DNA from: Caldisericales bacterium
GTDB taxonomy: Bacteria; Caldisericota; Caldisericia; JAAYUI01
Assembly (NCBI GenBank): GCA_012517765.1
Contig: JAAYUI010000019.1
Location: 92,256 to 156,255 of the forward strand
Direction: 5' to 3'
DNA length: 64,000 nucleotides
The notes beneath the pieces were generated by a model, which saw nothing but the letters and a program-made list of their open reading frames with translations, did not search any database and had not been told where the DNA came from. Made by a program: the position numbers and the translations under genes. Shown one piece after another: positions 24,887-32,871 of this stretch (positions are counted from its first letter, which is position 1; each line of letters begins with the position of its first letter).

Positions 24887-26719
24887 ATGGAAATTCTTGG
24901 TCGAATAAAAGGGCCGGGCGATCTCAAGAAATTGAGAACCAGGGACCTTGGCAAGCTCGCTTGCGAAATAAGGGAAGCAGTTGTTGATGCCGTATCGAAA
25001 AATGGCGGCCATCTGGCATCCAACCTCGGAATTGTGGAATTTACAATTGCCCTTCACAAAATTTTTGATTCTCCCAAAGACAGGATAATCTTTGATGTGG
25101 GCCACCAGTGTTACGCCCACAAGATAATAACCGGAAGACTGGACAGGTTCGGCAGTATAAGAAAAAAAGGTGGCCTTTCAGGGTTTCCAAACCCTGATGA
25201 ATCCCAGCACGATTTCTACAAAACAGGGCACGCGTCAACGGCCGTCTCTCTTGCAGCCGGAGAGGCAATTGCAAGGGACCTCAAGGGTGAGAAACACTCG
25301 GTAATTGCGATTGTTGGCGATGGGTCACTGACCGGTGGTGAATGCTTTGAGGCGCTCAACCATATAGGCCAGATGGACACTGATGTTCTTGTCATCCTCA
25401 ACGACAACCAGATGTCAATCTCACCCTCGGTTGGCGCCCTCTCTCTGCTTACAAGCAAACTCAGGGCCGCAATCTTCTATCGGAGATTCAGCCATTATGT
25501 CGGCAAGGGTTTTTCAAGAATGGGACGCTTTGGTGAATGGGCCGTCGGGATGGGCTTCAGGATAAAAGGAGCCCTCAAGAGATTTCTTATGGCTGATCAA
25601 TATTTTGAACAGCTCGGGTTCAGATACCTTGGCCCGGTTGATGGGCACGACATACCACTCCTGCTGGCCTTTCTTGGCAGGATAAAACACATGAAAGGCC
25701 CGGTGCTCCTCCATGTCGTTACAAAAAAGGGCAAGGGCTGTTCGTTTGCGGAATCGAAACCAACTGAATACCATGGCACGGCACCATTCAAACCTGCAAA
25801 TGGCGAGACAGCAAATGGAAAACCCACATACTCGAAGGTTTTTGGGGAGTGCATGGTCGAGGCCGCCAAAAAAGACAAATCGATTTTGGCGATAACTGCC
25901 GCGATGTCAGACGGAACCGGCCTTGCGGAATTCCAGAGAATATTTCCAGGCAGGCTCTTTGATGTTGGGATAGCTGAACAGCACGCTGTGTCGCTGGCTT
26001 CAGCCTTTGCCAGGAACGGGCTGAAACCTGTTGTGGCAATATACAGTACCTTCCTGCAGAGGGCCTACGACCAGATAATCCATGATGTGGCGCTCATGAA
26101 CCTGCCGGTCATTTTCGCGATCGACAGGGCAGGTCTTGTTCCGGATGATGGCCCGACGCACCAGGGCATTTTTGATCTGGCGTACCTTTCACTGGTCCCA
26201 AACATCACTGTCATGGCGCCATCCTGTGCCGAGGAATTGTGCCAGATGCTCGAAATTGCTTTCTCGTCAAAGGGCCCTTCGGCTATCAGATACCCAAAAG
26301 ATGCCGCCTTTAAGACCGATTGTGAAGACGTGGTTTTTGGAAAAGCTGAACTTATAAAAAATGGAGACGATGTCCTCCTTGCATATATTGGCACTTTCAG
26401 GCAAGAAACGTCTATCATCTCCGAGATGCTCGAAAAAGATGGCTTCTCGTGCTCCATTTTGAACATGAGGTTTGCCAGTCCTCTCGACATGGGCTCCGTG
26501 TTGAGGAATGCAAAAGGCAAAAAAGTCGTGTTTTTCATTGAAGAGGGTGTTACTGGTGGTGGGATAGGACAAAGGTTGATGGAACATATACCATCATTGC
26601 GCATAATCGGCGTCCCAAACGCATTTCCAGAAAATGGCTCCAGAAAAGAATTGCTTGAATCACAAAAACTTGACACAATCTCAATTTACGAAAAAATCAA
26701 AGCATCCCTCTCAAAGTAG
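24887..26719 (+). CDS. dxs: 1-deoxy-D-xylulose-5-phosphate synthase
   Basis: The first MEP-pathway enzyme: thiamine-diphosphate-dependent condensation of pyruvate with glyceraldehyde 3-phosphate. The 610-aa protein has GGHLASNLGIVEFTIALHKIFD, the ThDP/Mg motif GDGSLTGGECFEALNH ... NDNQMSISPSVG, and the pyrimidine-domain AEQHAVSLASAFARNG. The start is set at the ATG at 24887, 7 nt after the -10 element, rather than the TTG at 24878, which would lie inside the promoter. It is monocistronic. Dxr and IspG are encoded in the rpsB operon. Confidence 0.95.
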   Translation: MEILGRIKGPGDLKKLRTRDLGKLACEIREAVVDAVSKNGGHLASNLGIVEFTIALHKIFDSPKDRIIFDVGHQCYAHKIITGRLDRFGSIRKKGGLSGFPNPDESQHDFYKTGHASTAVSLAAGEAIARDLKGEKHSVIAIVGDGSLTGGECFEALNHIGQMDTDVLVILNDNQMSISPSVGALSLLTSKLRAAIFYRRFSHYVGKGFSRMGRFGEWAVGMGFRIKGALKRFLMADQYFEQLGFRYLGPVDGHDIPLLLAFLGRIKHMKGPVLLHVVTKKGKGCSFAESKPTEYHGTAPFKPANGETANGKPTYSKVFGECMVEAAKKDKSILAITAAMSDGTGLAEFQRIFPGRLFDVGIAEQHAVSLASAFARNGLKPVVAIYSTFLQRAYDQIIHDVALMNLPVIFAIDRAGLVPDDGPTHQGIFDLAYLSLVPNITVMAPSCAEELCQMLEIAFSSKGPSAIRYPKDAAFKTDCEDVVFGKAELIKNGDDVLLAYIGTFRQETSIISEMLEKDGFSCSILNMRFASPLDMGSVLRNAKGKKVVFFIEEGVTGGGIGQRLMEHIPSLRIIGVPNAFPENGSRKELLESQKLDTISIYEKIKASLSK

Positions 26720-26806
26720 TATCATTTTCTTCCAACGGAAATAGTCTGTGCAAGTATTTCTTGAACACAAAAAATCTAGGACCTTATATGTATATTTACA
26801 GGTTAC

Positions 26807-26834
26807 TTGAAAATTAACATTGAGGATATATCAT
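26807..26834 (+). promoter_or_regulatory. Promoter of the MerR-iscS-iscU operon (leaderless)
   Basis: TTGAAA (26807-26812), 16-nt spacer, TATCAT (26829-26834), 7 nt to the GTG at 26842. The spacer is not the 19-20 nt of classical MerR-activated promoters, so repression or HspR-like binding is more likely than spacer distortion. Confidence 0.55.
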
Positions 26835-26841
26835 ATGGCTT

Positions 26842-27144
26842 GTGATAGAAGACACGAAACCAGTAATGACAGTTGGAGCGGTGGCCGATGTTCTTGGCGT
26901 CTGTGAGCAGACCCTCAGGCTTTGGGAACAAAAAGGGCTCATAACCCCAAACAGAGTCAATGGAAGAAGGCTTTATTCCACCAGGGACCTTGAGCGTCTC
27001 GAACTCGTCAAGTTCCTCATCAATGAAAAAAAGATGAACATTCCTGGTGTAAAAAAATTTCTGGAGATATTTGACAACTGCAAACAAAAAAATTGCGAAG
27101 ATGTTGATGAATGCCTCAAATTATGGGACAAGGAGGGGAAATGA
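26842..27144 (+). CDS. MerR-family regulator with C-terminal Cys cluster
   Basis: A 100-aa winged-helix regulator: MTVGAVADVLGVCEQTLRLWEQKGLI, then RRLYSTRDLERLELVKFLINEKKMNIPGVKKFLEIF, closest in style to HspR-type MerR proteins. It also has four Cys: C21 in the HTH and C80, C85, C91 (CX4CX5C) at the C-terminus. It overlaps iscS by 4 nt (ATGA). The position where IscR sits in other isc operons, and the Cys cluster, suggest Fe-S or redox sensing; this is inference. Confidence 0.88.
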   Translation: MIEDTKPVMTVGAVADVLGVCEQTLRLWEQKGLITPNRVNGRRLYSTRDLERLELVKFLINEKKMNIPGVKKFLEIFDNCKQKNCEDVDECLKLWDKEGK

Positions 27145-28319
27145 ACTCCATTTATCTTGACCATTCTGCCACAACACCGCTTGATGATGAGGTCCTTAAA
27201 AGAATGATGCCCTATTTTTCCGAGATCTTTGCCAATGCCTCCTCAATGCACTCCCAGGGCCAAAAAGCGGCCGAGGCAATAGAAGAGGCAAGGCTGCAAG
27301 TGGCTGGGCTCATCAATGCAAGCCCAAGCGAGATAATCTTTACATCAGGTGGTACTGAATCCGACAACTTGGCAATCAGGGGCTTGTTTTTGAGGCTTTG
27401 CCCGGAGAAAAATGAAATAATAACATCTGCAATCGAGCACCATGCAGTTTTGCACACAGTACAGGACCTTGAAAAACACTACGGTGCAAAAGCGATATAT
27501 CTCCCTGTCGACGGGAAGGGCAGGGTCAACCCGGCAGACGTCGAAAAAGCAATAACTGGCAAAACATCCCTGGTCTCAATTATGATGGCAAACAATGAAA
27601 TCGGGACAATCGAACCAATTGAGGGGATTGCCAGGATATGCAAGCTGAGGGGTGTGGCGTTCCACACGGATGCCGTGCAGGCAGTAGGGAAAATCCCTGT
27701 AGATGTAAAAACACTCGGCGTTGACCTGCTCTCGATGTCGGCCCATAAATTTTATGGCCCGAAAGGCGTTGGCGCCCTTTATGTCAAAAAAGGTATCAGA
27801 CTAAACCCTGTAATGACAGGTGGTTCACACGAAAGAAATCTCCGTTCCGGAACATACAACACCCCCGGGATTGTCGGAATGGGTTGGGCAGCAAAACTTG
27901 CAAAAGACAGACTCTCCTGGCACATGGAGCACACTGCAGCACTTCGGGATACGCTCCAGAAAAGAATTTTTGATGAAATACCAGATGTCTTTGTGAATGG
28001 TGACGAAGAAAACAGATTACCCCAGCTGCTCAACATCAGCATCAAGTTTGCGGAGGGCGAATCAATGTTGATGTTTCTTGATATGGACGGCAACATACAG
28101 GCATCTTCCGGGTCAGCATGCACATCAAAATCACTTGCCGCATCGCATGTGCTCAATGCCATGTGCATCCCGCACGAGTTCATAAATGGATCAATAAGGT
28201 TTTCGTTTGGAAAAGACAACACGGTGGAGCATGTGGACAAGGTCATGGCGATCTTCCCGCAGATTGTAAAAAAACTAAGAGAAATGTCGGCAATTGGCCC
28301 CGACAAACCAGCGAGGTGA
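27141..28319 (+). CDS. iscS: Cysteine desulfurase (IscS/NifS family)
   Basis: PLP enzyme releasing sulfur from cysteine as an enzyme persulfide for Fe-S assembly and sulfur carriers. The 392-aa protein starts MNSIYLDHSATTPLD and has HHAVLHT, FHTDAVQAVGKIPVDV, the PLP Lys in LLSMSAHKFYGPKGVGALY, and the mobile Cys in SSGSACTSKSLAASHVL. GGAGGGGAA precedes the ATG at 27141. It lies directly upstream of iscU. The window's TusA is a plausible second acceptor. Confidence 0.94.
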   Translation: MNSIYLDHSATTPLDDEVLKRMMPYFSEIFANASSMHSQGQKAAEAIEEARLQVAGLINASPSEIIFTSGGTESDNLAIRGLFLRLCPEKNEIITSAIEHHAVLHTVQDLEKHYGAKAIYLPVDGKGRVNPADVEKAITGKTSLVSIMMANNEIGTIEPIEGIARICKLRGVAFHTDAVQAVGKIPVDVKTLGVDLLSMSAHKFYGPKGVGALYVKKGIRLNPVMTGGSHERNLRSGTYNTPGIVGMGWAAKLAKDRLSWHMEHTAALRDTLQKRIFDEIPDVFVNGDEENRLPQLLNISIKFAEGESMLMFLDMDGNIQASSGSACTSKSLAASHVLNAMCIPHEFINGSIRFSFGKDNTVEHVDKVMAIFPQIVKKLREMSAIGPDKPAR

Positions 28320-28322
28320 TTC

Positions 28323-28736
28323 ATGTATTCAGAGAAGGTTATCGAGCATTTTAGAAACCCGAGAAACGTTGGAGTGATCAATGATGCAGACGGTGTTGGC
28401 GAGGTTGGAAACCCGGTCTGCGGCGACATGATGACGTTTTACATCAAGGTGAAGGACGGCATCATAACCGACATCAAGTTCAAGACGTTTGGATGCGGAG
28501 CGGCAATAGCTGTCTCCTCCATTATTTCTGAATTGGTCAAAGGGAAAAATGTTGATGAGGCACTCTCAATCTCCAGTAAGGCTGTAGTGGATGCACTTGG
28601 TGGGCTGCCATCAAACAAAGTCCATTGTTCAAATCTTGGCGCAGTCGCACTTGCAAGGGCAATAAACGACTACAAGAGGAGAAACGGGCTTCCATACGAG
28701 AACATCCCGGAACCAGAGGACGTTGAAGAAGGCTAG
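28323..28736 (+). CDS. iscU: Fe-S cluster assembly scaffold IscU
   Basis: A 137-aa scaffold with the three cluster Cys in NPVCGD, FGCGAAIA and HCSNLG, plus the conserved Asp in CGD. It starts 3 nt after iscS. A Glu-rich C-terminal tail (NIPEPEDVEEG) extends beyond the usual end, as in many clostridial-type IscU/NifU proteins. Its 3' end is 10 nt from the 3' end of the convergent tRNA-Phe gene. Confidence 0.94.
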   Translation: MYSEKVIEHFRNPRNVGVINDADGVGEVGNPVCGDMMTFYIKVKDGIITDIKFKTFGCGAAIAVSSIISELVKGKNVDEALSISSKAVVDALGGLPSNKVHCSNLGAVALARAINDYKRRNGLPYENIPEPEDVEEG

Positions 28737-28746
28737 AAAATAAAAA

Positions 28747-28822
28747 TGGTGCCCAGGGACGGACTTGAACCGCCGACACGAGGATTTTCAGTCCACTGCT
28801 CTACCAACTGAGCTACCTAGGC
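28747..28822 (-). tRNA. tRNA-Phe (anticodon GAA)
   Basis: A full 76-nt cloverleaf with encoded CCA. Acceptor GCCTAGG pairs with CCTGGGC (one G-U). The D arm is GCTC-AGTTGGTA-GAGC, the anticodon loop CTGAAAA gives anticodon GAA, and the T arm is GGCGG-TTCAAGT-CCGTC. The anticodon stem GTGGA/TCCTC has one U-U mismatch at the second pair. It is transcribed against iscU and lplA. Confidence 0.96.
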
Positions 28823-28835
28823 ACCTCGCTTGATA

Positions 28836-28863
28836 AATTTATCTACATAGGCGCTTTTGTCAA
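28836..28863 (-). promoter_or_regulatory. Promoter of tRNA-Phe
   Basis: TTGACA (28858-28863), 16-nt spacer, TAAATT (28836-28841), about 14 nt before the mature 5' end. Confidence 0.6.
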
Positions 28864-28923
28864 GAAAGCAAACCGGTAGTCGTTGATTCAAAATAAACCT
28901 ATTTTGTGAAACAGGAGGGTTTT

Positions 28924-30033
28924 ATGGCTTGGAGATTGCTAGATTGTGGTGGTCTGGACGGATGGACAATCCATAGCATTTATGAAGCGGTGGCAAAAGA
29001 GGTTGGAAAGGGCAATTCACCAAACACGCTTATCAACTGCCACCCTGCCTGGCCCTATGTCTGCCTTGGAGTCAACCAGCTGCTGGAAAAAGAAGTGGAA
29101 GAGGAATTTTGCAAGAAAAACAACGTCCCGATCCTCAGGAGGCAGGCAGGCGGCGGTGCAGTCTTCCTCGATCCATACCAGTTCTTCTACCACATTGTCG
29201 CCAAAAATGATGATCCGATCGTCATGGGTGACCCTGTCACCGTCTCAGAGAGGCTCCTCAGGCCAACGGTTTCTACATACAAAACCTTTGGCTGTGATGC
29301 GTCATTCAAGCCACTCAATGACGTCGTCATTGGCCACAGAAAGGCCTCCGGAAATGCCCTCGCAAACATGCACGGGGCATCATTCTTCGTCGGGAACGTC
29401 ATCATGGACGCGGACGTCGAAATGATGGCCCAGGTGCTAAAGGTGCCGTCTGAAAAATTCAGGGACAAGATAATCGAGAGTGTCAGGGAACACATGACCT
29501 CGCTGAAGAGGGAGCTTGGAAGGGACGTCACCTATGAAGAGGTCCAGAAAGTATATCTTCCTGCATTTGAGAACGATCTTGGCGTCAAGCTTGAAAGGGG
29601 CCAGCTGACCGACGCAGAGCAAAAGCACCTCGACGAGATTTTTGCCATCACAAAAACTGAAGAATGGGTCCACCGCAGGACAAGGGGTCACGAGAAACTC
29701 ATGGACATGTCCGGCAAGAGGACAAAGGTCATGTCCGGGCTAATCATCGCCGAGGCCGACCTCAAGTCTGACAAGCTGGTCAGGACAACCCTCTCGATCA
29801 AGGATGACCACATTGACGATATCGTCATCTCTGGTGATTTTTTCATCGCTCCGATAGATTCACTGCCGGAGCTTGAAAACACGCTCAAGGGCAAAAAAAT
29901 GGACAGGGATGAGCTCCTGACCGCTGTAAACGGTTTCTTTGCTTCAGGGCCAAAAGTGTTCGGCGTCAAGCCGGAGGACATTGTTGAGGTCATCTTCAAG
30001 GCCAGGGATAATTCTGTCGGCGTTGTAGGGTAG
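28924..30033 (+). CDS. lplA: Lipoate-protein ligase A-like protein
   Basis: A 369-aa BPL/LplA-family protein that would activate and transfer lipoate (or octanoate) to lipoyl domains. The core has RRQAGGGAVFLD, the lipoate-binding loop, and the catalytic Lys in GHRKASGNA. A C-terminal region (~residues 250-369) resembles the LplA accessory domain. AGGAGG lies 5 nt before the ATG at 28924. It is monocistronic with its own terminator. No lipoyl-dependent complex is in the window, so the target is unknown. Confidence 0.85.
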   Translation: MAWRLLDCGGLDGWTIHSIYEAVAKEVGKGNSPNTLINCHPAWPYVCLGVNQLLEKEVEEEFCKKNNVPILRRQAGGGAVFLDPYQFFYHIVAKNDDPIVMGDPVTVSERLLRPTVSTYKTFGCDASFKPLNDVVIGHRKASGNALANMHGASFFVGNVIMDADVEMMAQVLKVPSEKFRDKIIESVREHMTSLKRELGRDVTYEEVQKVYLPAFENDLGVKLERGQLTDAEQKHLDEIFAITKTEEWVHRRTRGHEKLMDMSGKRTKVMSGLIIAEADLKSDKLVRTTLSIKDDHIDDIVISGDFFIAPIDSLPELENTLKGKKMDRDELLTAVNGFFASGPKVFGVKPEDIVEVIFKARDNSVGVVG

Positions 30034-30052
30034 TTTCTTAATAAACTTCACA

Positions 30053-30085
30053 AAAACTGGCGATGATTGGGTCACCGCCAGTTTT
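30053..30085 (+). terminator. Terminator of lplA
   Basis: Stem AAAACTGGCG / CGCCAGTTTT, with an inner TGA/TCA pairing, followed by CTATTTGTCT, 20 nt past the stop. Confidence 0.75.
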
Positions 30086-30178
30086 CTATTTGTCTAAATT
30101 TTTCATTCAAAAAAATCATCATTTCTTCTAGTTCATCCAACGGCTTCTAACAAATTATATTTCTTTTACGCACCCGCC

Positions 30179-30207
30179 TTGACTCAAAACCTCCATTGTG
30201 ATATATG
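30179..30207 (+). promoter_or_regulatory. Promoter of the TetR-MMPL operon
   Basis: TTGACT (30179-30184), 17-nt spacer, TATATG (30202-30207). The expected start point (~30214) falls inside the first palindromic operator. Confidence 0.6.
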
Positions 30208-30242
30208 ACTGATTAGTCAGTCACTGACTGATGGTTCAGTCA
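30206..30242 (+). promoter_or_regulatory. Twin TetR operators
   Basis: Two perfect 18-bp palindromes of the form TGACTGA-N4-TCAGTCA, at 30206-30223 and 30225-30242, separated by one base (19-bp period). They begin in the -10 element and end 12 nt before the TetR start codon, covering the start of transcription. Two sites about two helical turns apart would allow two dimers to bind on one face, a strong autorepression layout. Confidence 0.85.
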
Positions 30243-30254
30243 CAAGGAGACGAG

Positions 30255-30839
30255 ATGGACAGAAAAGACGAGATAATGGAAGCGGCGGTCGCGGTCATTT
30301 CTGAAAAGGGCTTTGCCAAAACCAGGATTGCCGACATCGTTGCCCAGGCCGGAGTGGCACAGGGAACTTTCTACCTCTATTTCGAGAGCAAGGAAGCGCT
30401 GATGGTGGAGATGGCAAAAGAGCTCATCGAAAGAATGCAGCACAGCTTCCAGTACAACCTTCTCGAACAGAAGACGATATCCCAAAAAGAATTTGTTGAA
30501 AAAGTGTACGAAATTTTTCATGGTTTCACAGGAATTGTCCGCGATAACGCCCAGACAATAAGGATCCTCGCAAATGAGGCCAAGAACAACGAGGACCTCC
30601 ACAAATTCCAGATAATGGTGCTGGGGCGTGTGAGCAACTATCTGACCGAGCTCCTGAACCTGGGGAAAAAATCGGGCATCCTGAGGGAAAACGACTACAA
30701 GTCAATCATCAGCATGGCTTTGATGGCCATCCTGCAATTTTTCACCTCAAACGCCAACTATGAATTTCCCATGGATGATGCAATTGATGAATTCATTGAC
30801 ATTTGCCTTTACGGCCTTCTGAGGGACAAGAATGCTTGA
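30255..30839 (+). CDS. TetR-family repressor
   Basis: A 194-aa regulator with the TetR HTH (EIMEAAVAVISEKGFAKTRIADIVAQAGVAQGTFYLYFESKEALM) and an all-helical ligand domain. AAGGAG lies 6 nt before the ATG at 30255; an earlier ATG at 30231 is inside an operator and lacks a ribosome site. It overlaps the MMPL transporter by 8 nt, so the repressor, transporter and accessory protein form one autoregulated operon. The inducer is unknown. Confidence 0.93.
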   Translation: MDRKDEIMEAAVAVISEKGFAKTRIADIVAQAGVAQGTFYLYFESKEALMVEMAKELIERMQHSFQYNLLEQKTISQKEFVEKVYEIFHGFTGIVRDNAQTIRILANEAKNNEDLHKFQIMVLGRVSNYLTELLNLGKKSGILRENDYKSIISMALMAILQFFTSNANYEFPMDDAIDEFIDICLYGLLRDKNA

Positions 30840-32871
30840 AAAAATCGCCGGCTGGATTGTCAAAAACAGGGTAGGGGTCGCAATCTTCAGCCTTGGTCTT
30901 TTGCTTCTTTCTGCAATAGGGACCGGGAAGCTCTCAATAAATTATGATTTCTACTCATATCTCCCCCAGGACATCAGTTCTGTCAAAGGGCAAAAAATAT
31001 TGCAGGAGGATTTTGGGTTTTCCGACACCATCTATGTTGTGCTTTCCGGAAAAACAGTCAGCGAAACCAAGGAGATCATCGACAGGCTGAACAAAATGCC
31101 TGATGTTGCAGAAACTTTCTGGTATTCGGACCTGGAGGACGTGAAGGTGCCGGAGGATTTTGCCTCAAAAGAGGCCAGGGAAAAATTTCTTTTGGGGGAA
31201 GACACACTGGTTCAAGTCACACTGGCACCAACAGGCAGAAAACCCTCGCAGCAGGCAGAAGCAATCAAGGCAGGCCTTGGCGTTGATGCAAGGATTGTCG
31301 GCGATTTTCTTTACAACCAGGAAATCGAGAGGCTTTCAAACTCGGCCAAAAGCTCCATGCTCATTATTGCCGTTGTGGTCATTCTCCTGGTGCTTGTCCT
31401 GGCACTGACCCAACCAGCCTACTCAATACTCTTTCTTGTTTCTGCAGGAATCGCCATACTCATAAATTTTGGCCTGACCGGATTTTTCAGGGGCCAGATG
31501 AGCTTCATGACGTCATCAGTTGCCGCAGCGCTCCAGCTTGCGGTCACAATGGATTATGCCATATTCCTGCTGCACCGCTACGAGGAGGAAAAGAAAACAC
31601 TCCCCTCCCTAAAAGCAATGGCAAAATCGATTGCAAAGACCTCCACGGCCGTACTTTCCTCCGGTCTGACCACAATGGCCGGCTTCCTGGCACTCCTTTT
31701 TATGAGCATAAAGATGGGGGGAGACATGGGAATAGTCATGGCCCAGGGTGTTTTTGTTGGCTTCATCGTGACGCTTACGATACTGCCTGCCCTGATATTG
31801 ATAATTGAAAAACCACTTGGAATCCTCAAACATAGAAACTTTTTTCCAAACATGGAAAAGCTTGGCAATTTTGTAGTGAGGAACAAGGGCATCATTGCGC
31901 TCGTATTTCTGGTACTTGCAGTTCCGGCTTTTATCGGCTCAAACATGCAACCTGTCACCTACTCGTTTGAAGAAGGCATAAAGCTTGGGGATGATGTACA
32001 AAAAGACCTCGATCTGGTGATGGAGAAGTTTGGTGGTGGGCACACGGTTTCGGTCCTGTTACTCGGCATGGACGAAAACCAAAGGCTCGGGATCGAGGAA
32101 GAGCTGTCAAAAGTGCCCCATGTCAAGGAAATAATTGGGCCGCTCTCGACTGGATCTGCTTATGTCCCAAGATCATACATACCCAAAAAAGTGCTTGCGA
32201 AACTGGAATCAGAGGGCAAGCACCTGCTGACTGTAACACTGGACGCACCAGACAAAGCCGGGTTGGAAGAATCCTTTGAGGGAATAAAGGCAATAGAAGG
32301 CAGGCATGAAGGCAGGATACTGGCTACAGGCATAGATATGATCCAGTATGATATTGAAAAAATGGGCACCTCTGACAATTTGAAGGTCAACCTGGCAACA
32401 ATAATAGGTGTGTTCGCCATAGTCTGGATAGCACTGATGAGATTTAGGCCATCACTTGTCCTGATCTTTGGAATAGAAGTGGCGATATGGCTCAATGTGG
32501 CCATCCAGTGGTTCATGAACTCGCCACCAATATTTTTCTTTGCTCCTGTTGCGCTTGGCGCAATACAACTAGGTGCAACAGTTGATTATTCAATCCTGAT
32601 AGCAACAAGGTATTTTGATGAATCAAAGGACAAACCACCGGATGAAGCCATGAAAATATCTGTAAGAGAAGGCTCCCCTGCAATCATTACGTCAGCTCTG
32701 ACGCTTTTTGGTGCATGCGCAGCAATCTCGGTTACCTCGCAAATATCAATGGTCAAGGATTTGTCAATGATGCTGGCAAGAGGCGCCCTCATCTCTGGAA
32801 TCATGGTAGTCACTGCAATACCAGCATTCCTTTTGCTCTTCAGGGGAAAATTAAGGAGGAAAAATGCGTAA
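30832..32871 (+). CDS. MMPL/RND-superfamily transporter
   Basis: A 679-aa polytopic membrane protein with the two-fold RND repeat: TM1 near residues 13-32, an exported loop (YDFYSYLPQDISSVKGQKILQEDFGFSDTIYV is its start), five TM segments with TMDYAIFLLHRYEEE in the first half, then the duplicate with GATVDYSILIATRYFDES. The Asp-Tyr pairs in both halves match the proton-relay sites of MmpL/HpnN-like exporters. It is short for RND (two small periplasmic domains), as in MMPL and SecDF relatives. Lipid or hydrophobic-drug export is the family expectation. Confidence 0.92.
   Translation: MLEKIAGWIVKNRVGVAIFSLGLLLLSAIGTGKLSINYDFYSYLPQDISSVKGQKILQEDFGFSDTIYVVLSGKTVSETKEIIDRLNKMPDVAETFWYSDLEDVKVPEDFASKEAREKFLLGEDTLVQVTLAPTGRKPSQQAEAIKAGLGVDARIVGDFLYNQEIERLSNSAKSSMLIIAVVVILLVLVLALTQPAYSILFLVSAGIAILINFGLTGFFRGQMSFMTSSVAAALQLAVTMDYAIFLLHRYEEEKKTLPSLKAMAKSIAKTSTAVLSSGLTTMAGFLALLFMSIKMGGDMGIVMAQGVFVGFIVTLTILPALILIIEKPLGILKHRNFFPNMEKLGNFVVRNKGIIALVFLVLAVPAFIGSNMQPVTYSFEEGIKLGDDVQKDLDLVMEKFGGGHTVSVLLLGMDENQRLGIEEELSKVPHVKEIIGPLSTGSAYVPRSYIPKKVLAKLESEGKHLLTVTLDAPDKAGLEESFEGIKAIEGRHEGRILATGIDMIQYDIEKMGTSDNLKVNLATIIGVFAIVWIALMRFRPSLVLIFGIEVAIWLNVAIQWFMNSPPIFFFAPVALGAIQLGATVDYSILIATRYFDESKDKPPDEAMKISVREGSPAIITSALTLFGACAAISVTSQISMVKDLSMMLARGALISGIMVVTAIPAFLLLFRGKLRRKNA

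Noticed and set aside
30231..30254. ATG at 30231 as the TetR start
   Set aside because: It is inside the second operator palindrome and has no ribosome site; 30255 has AAGGAG at 6 nt.
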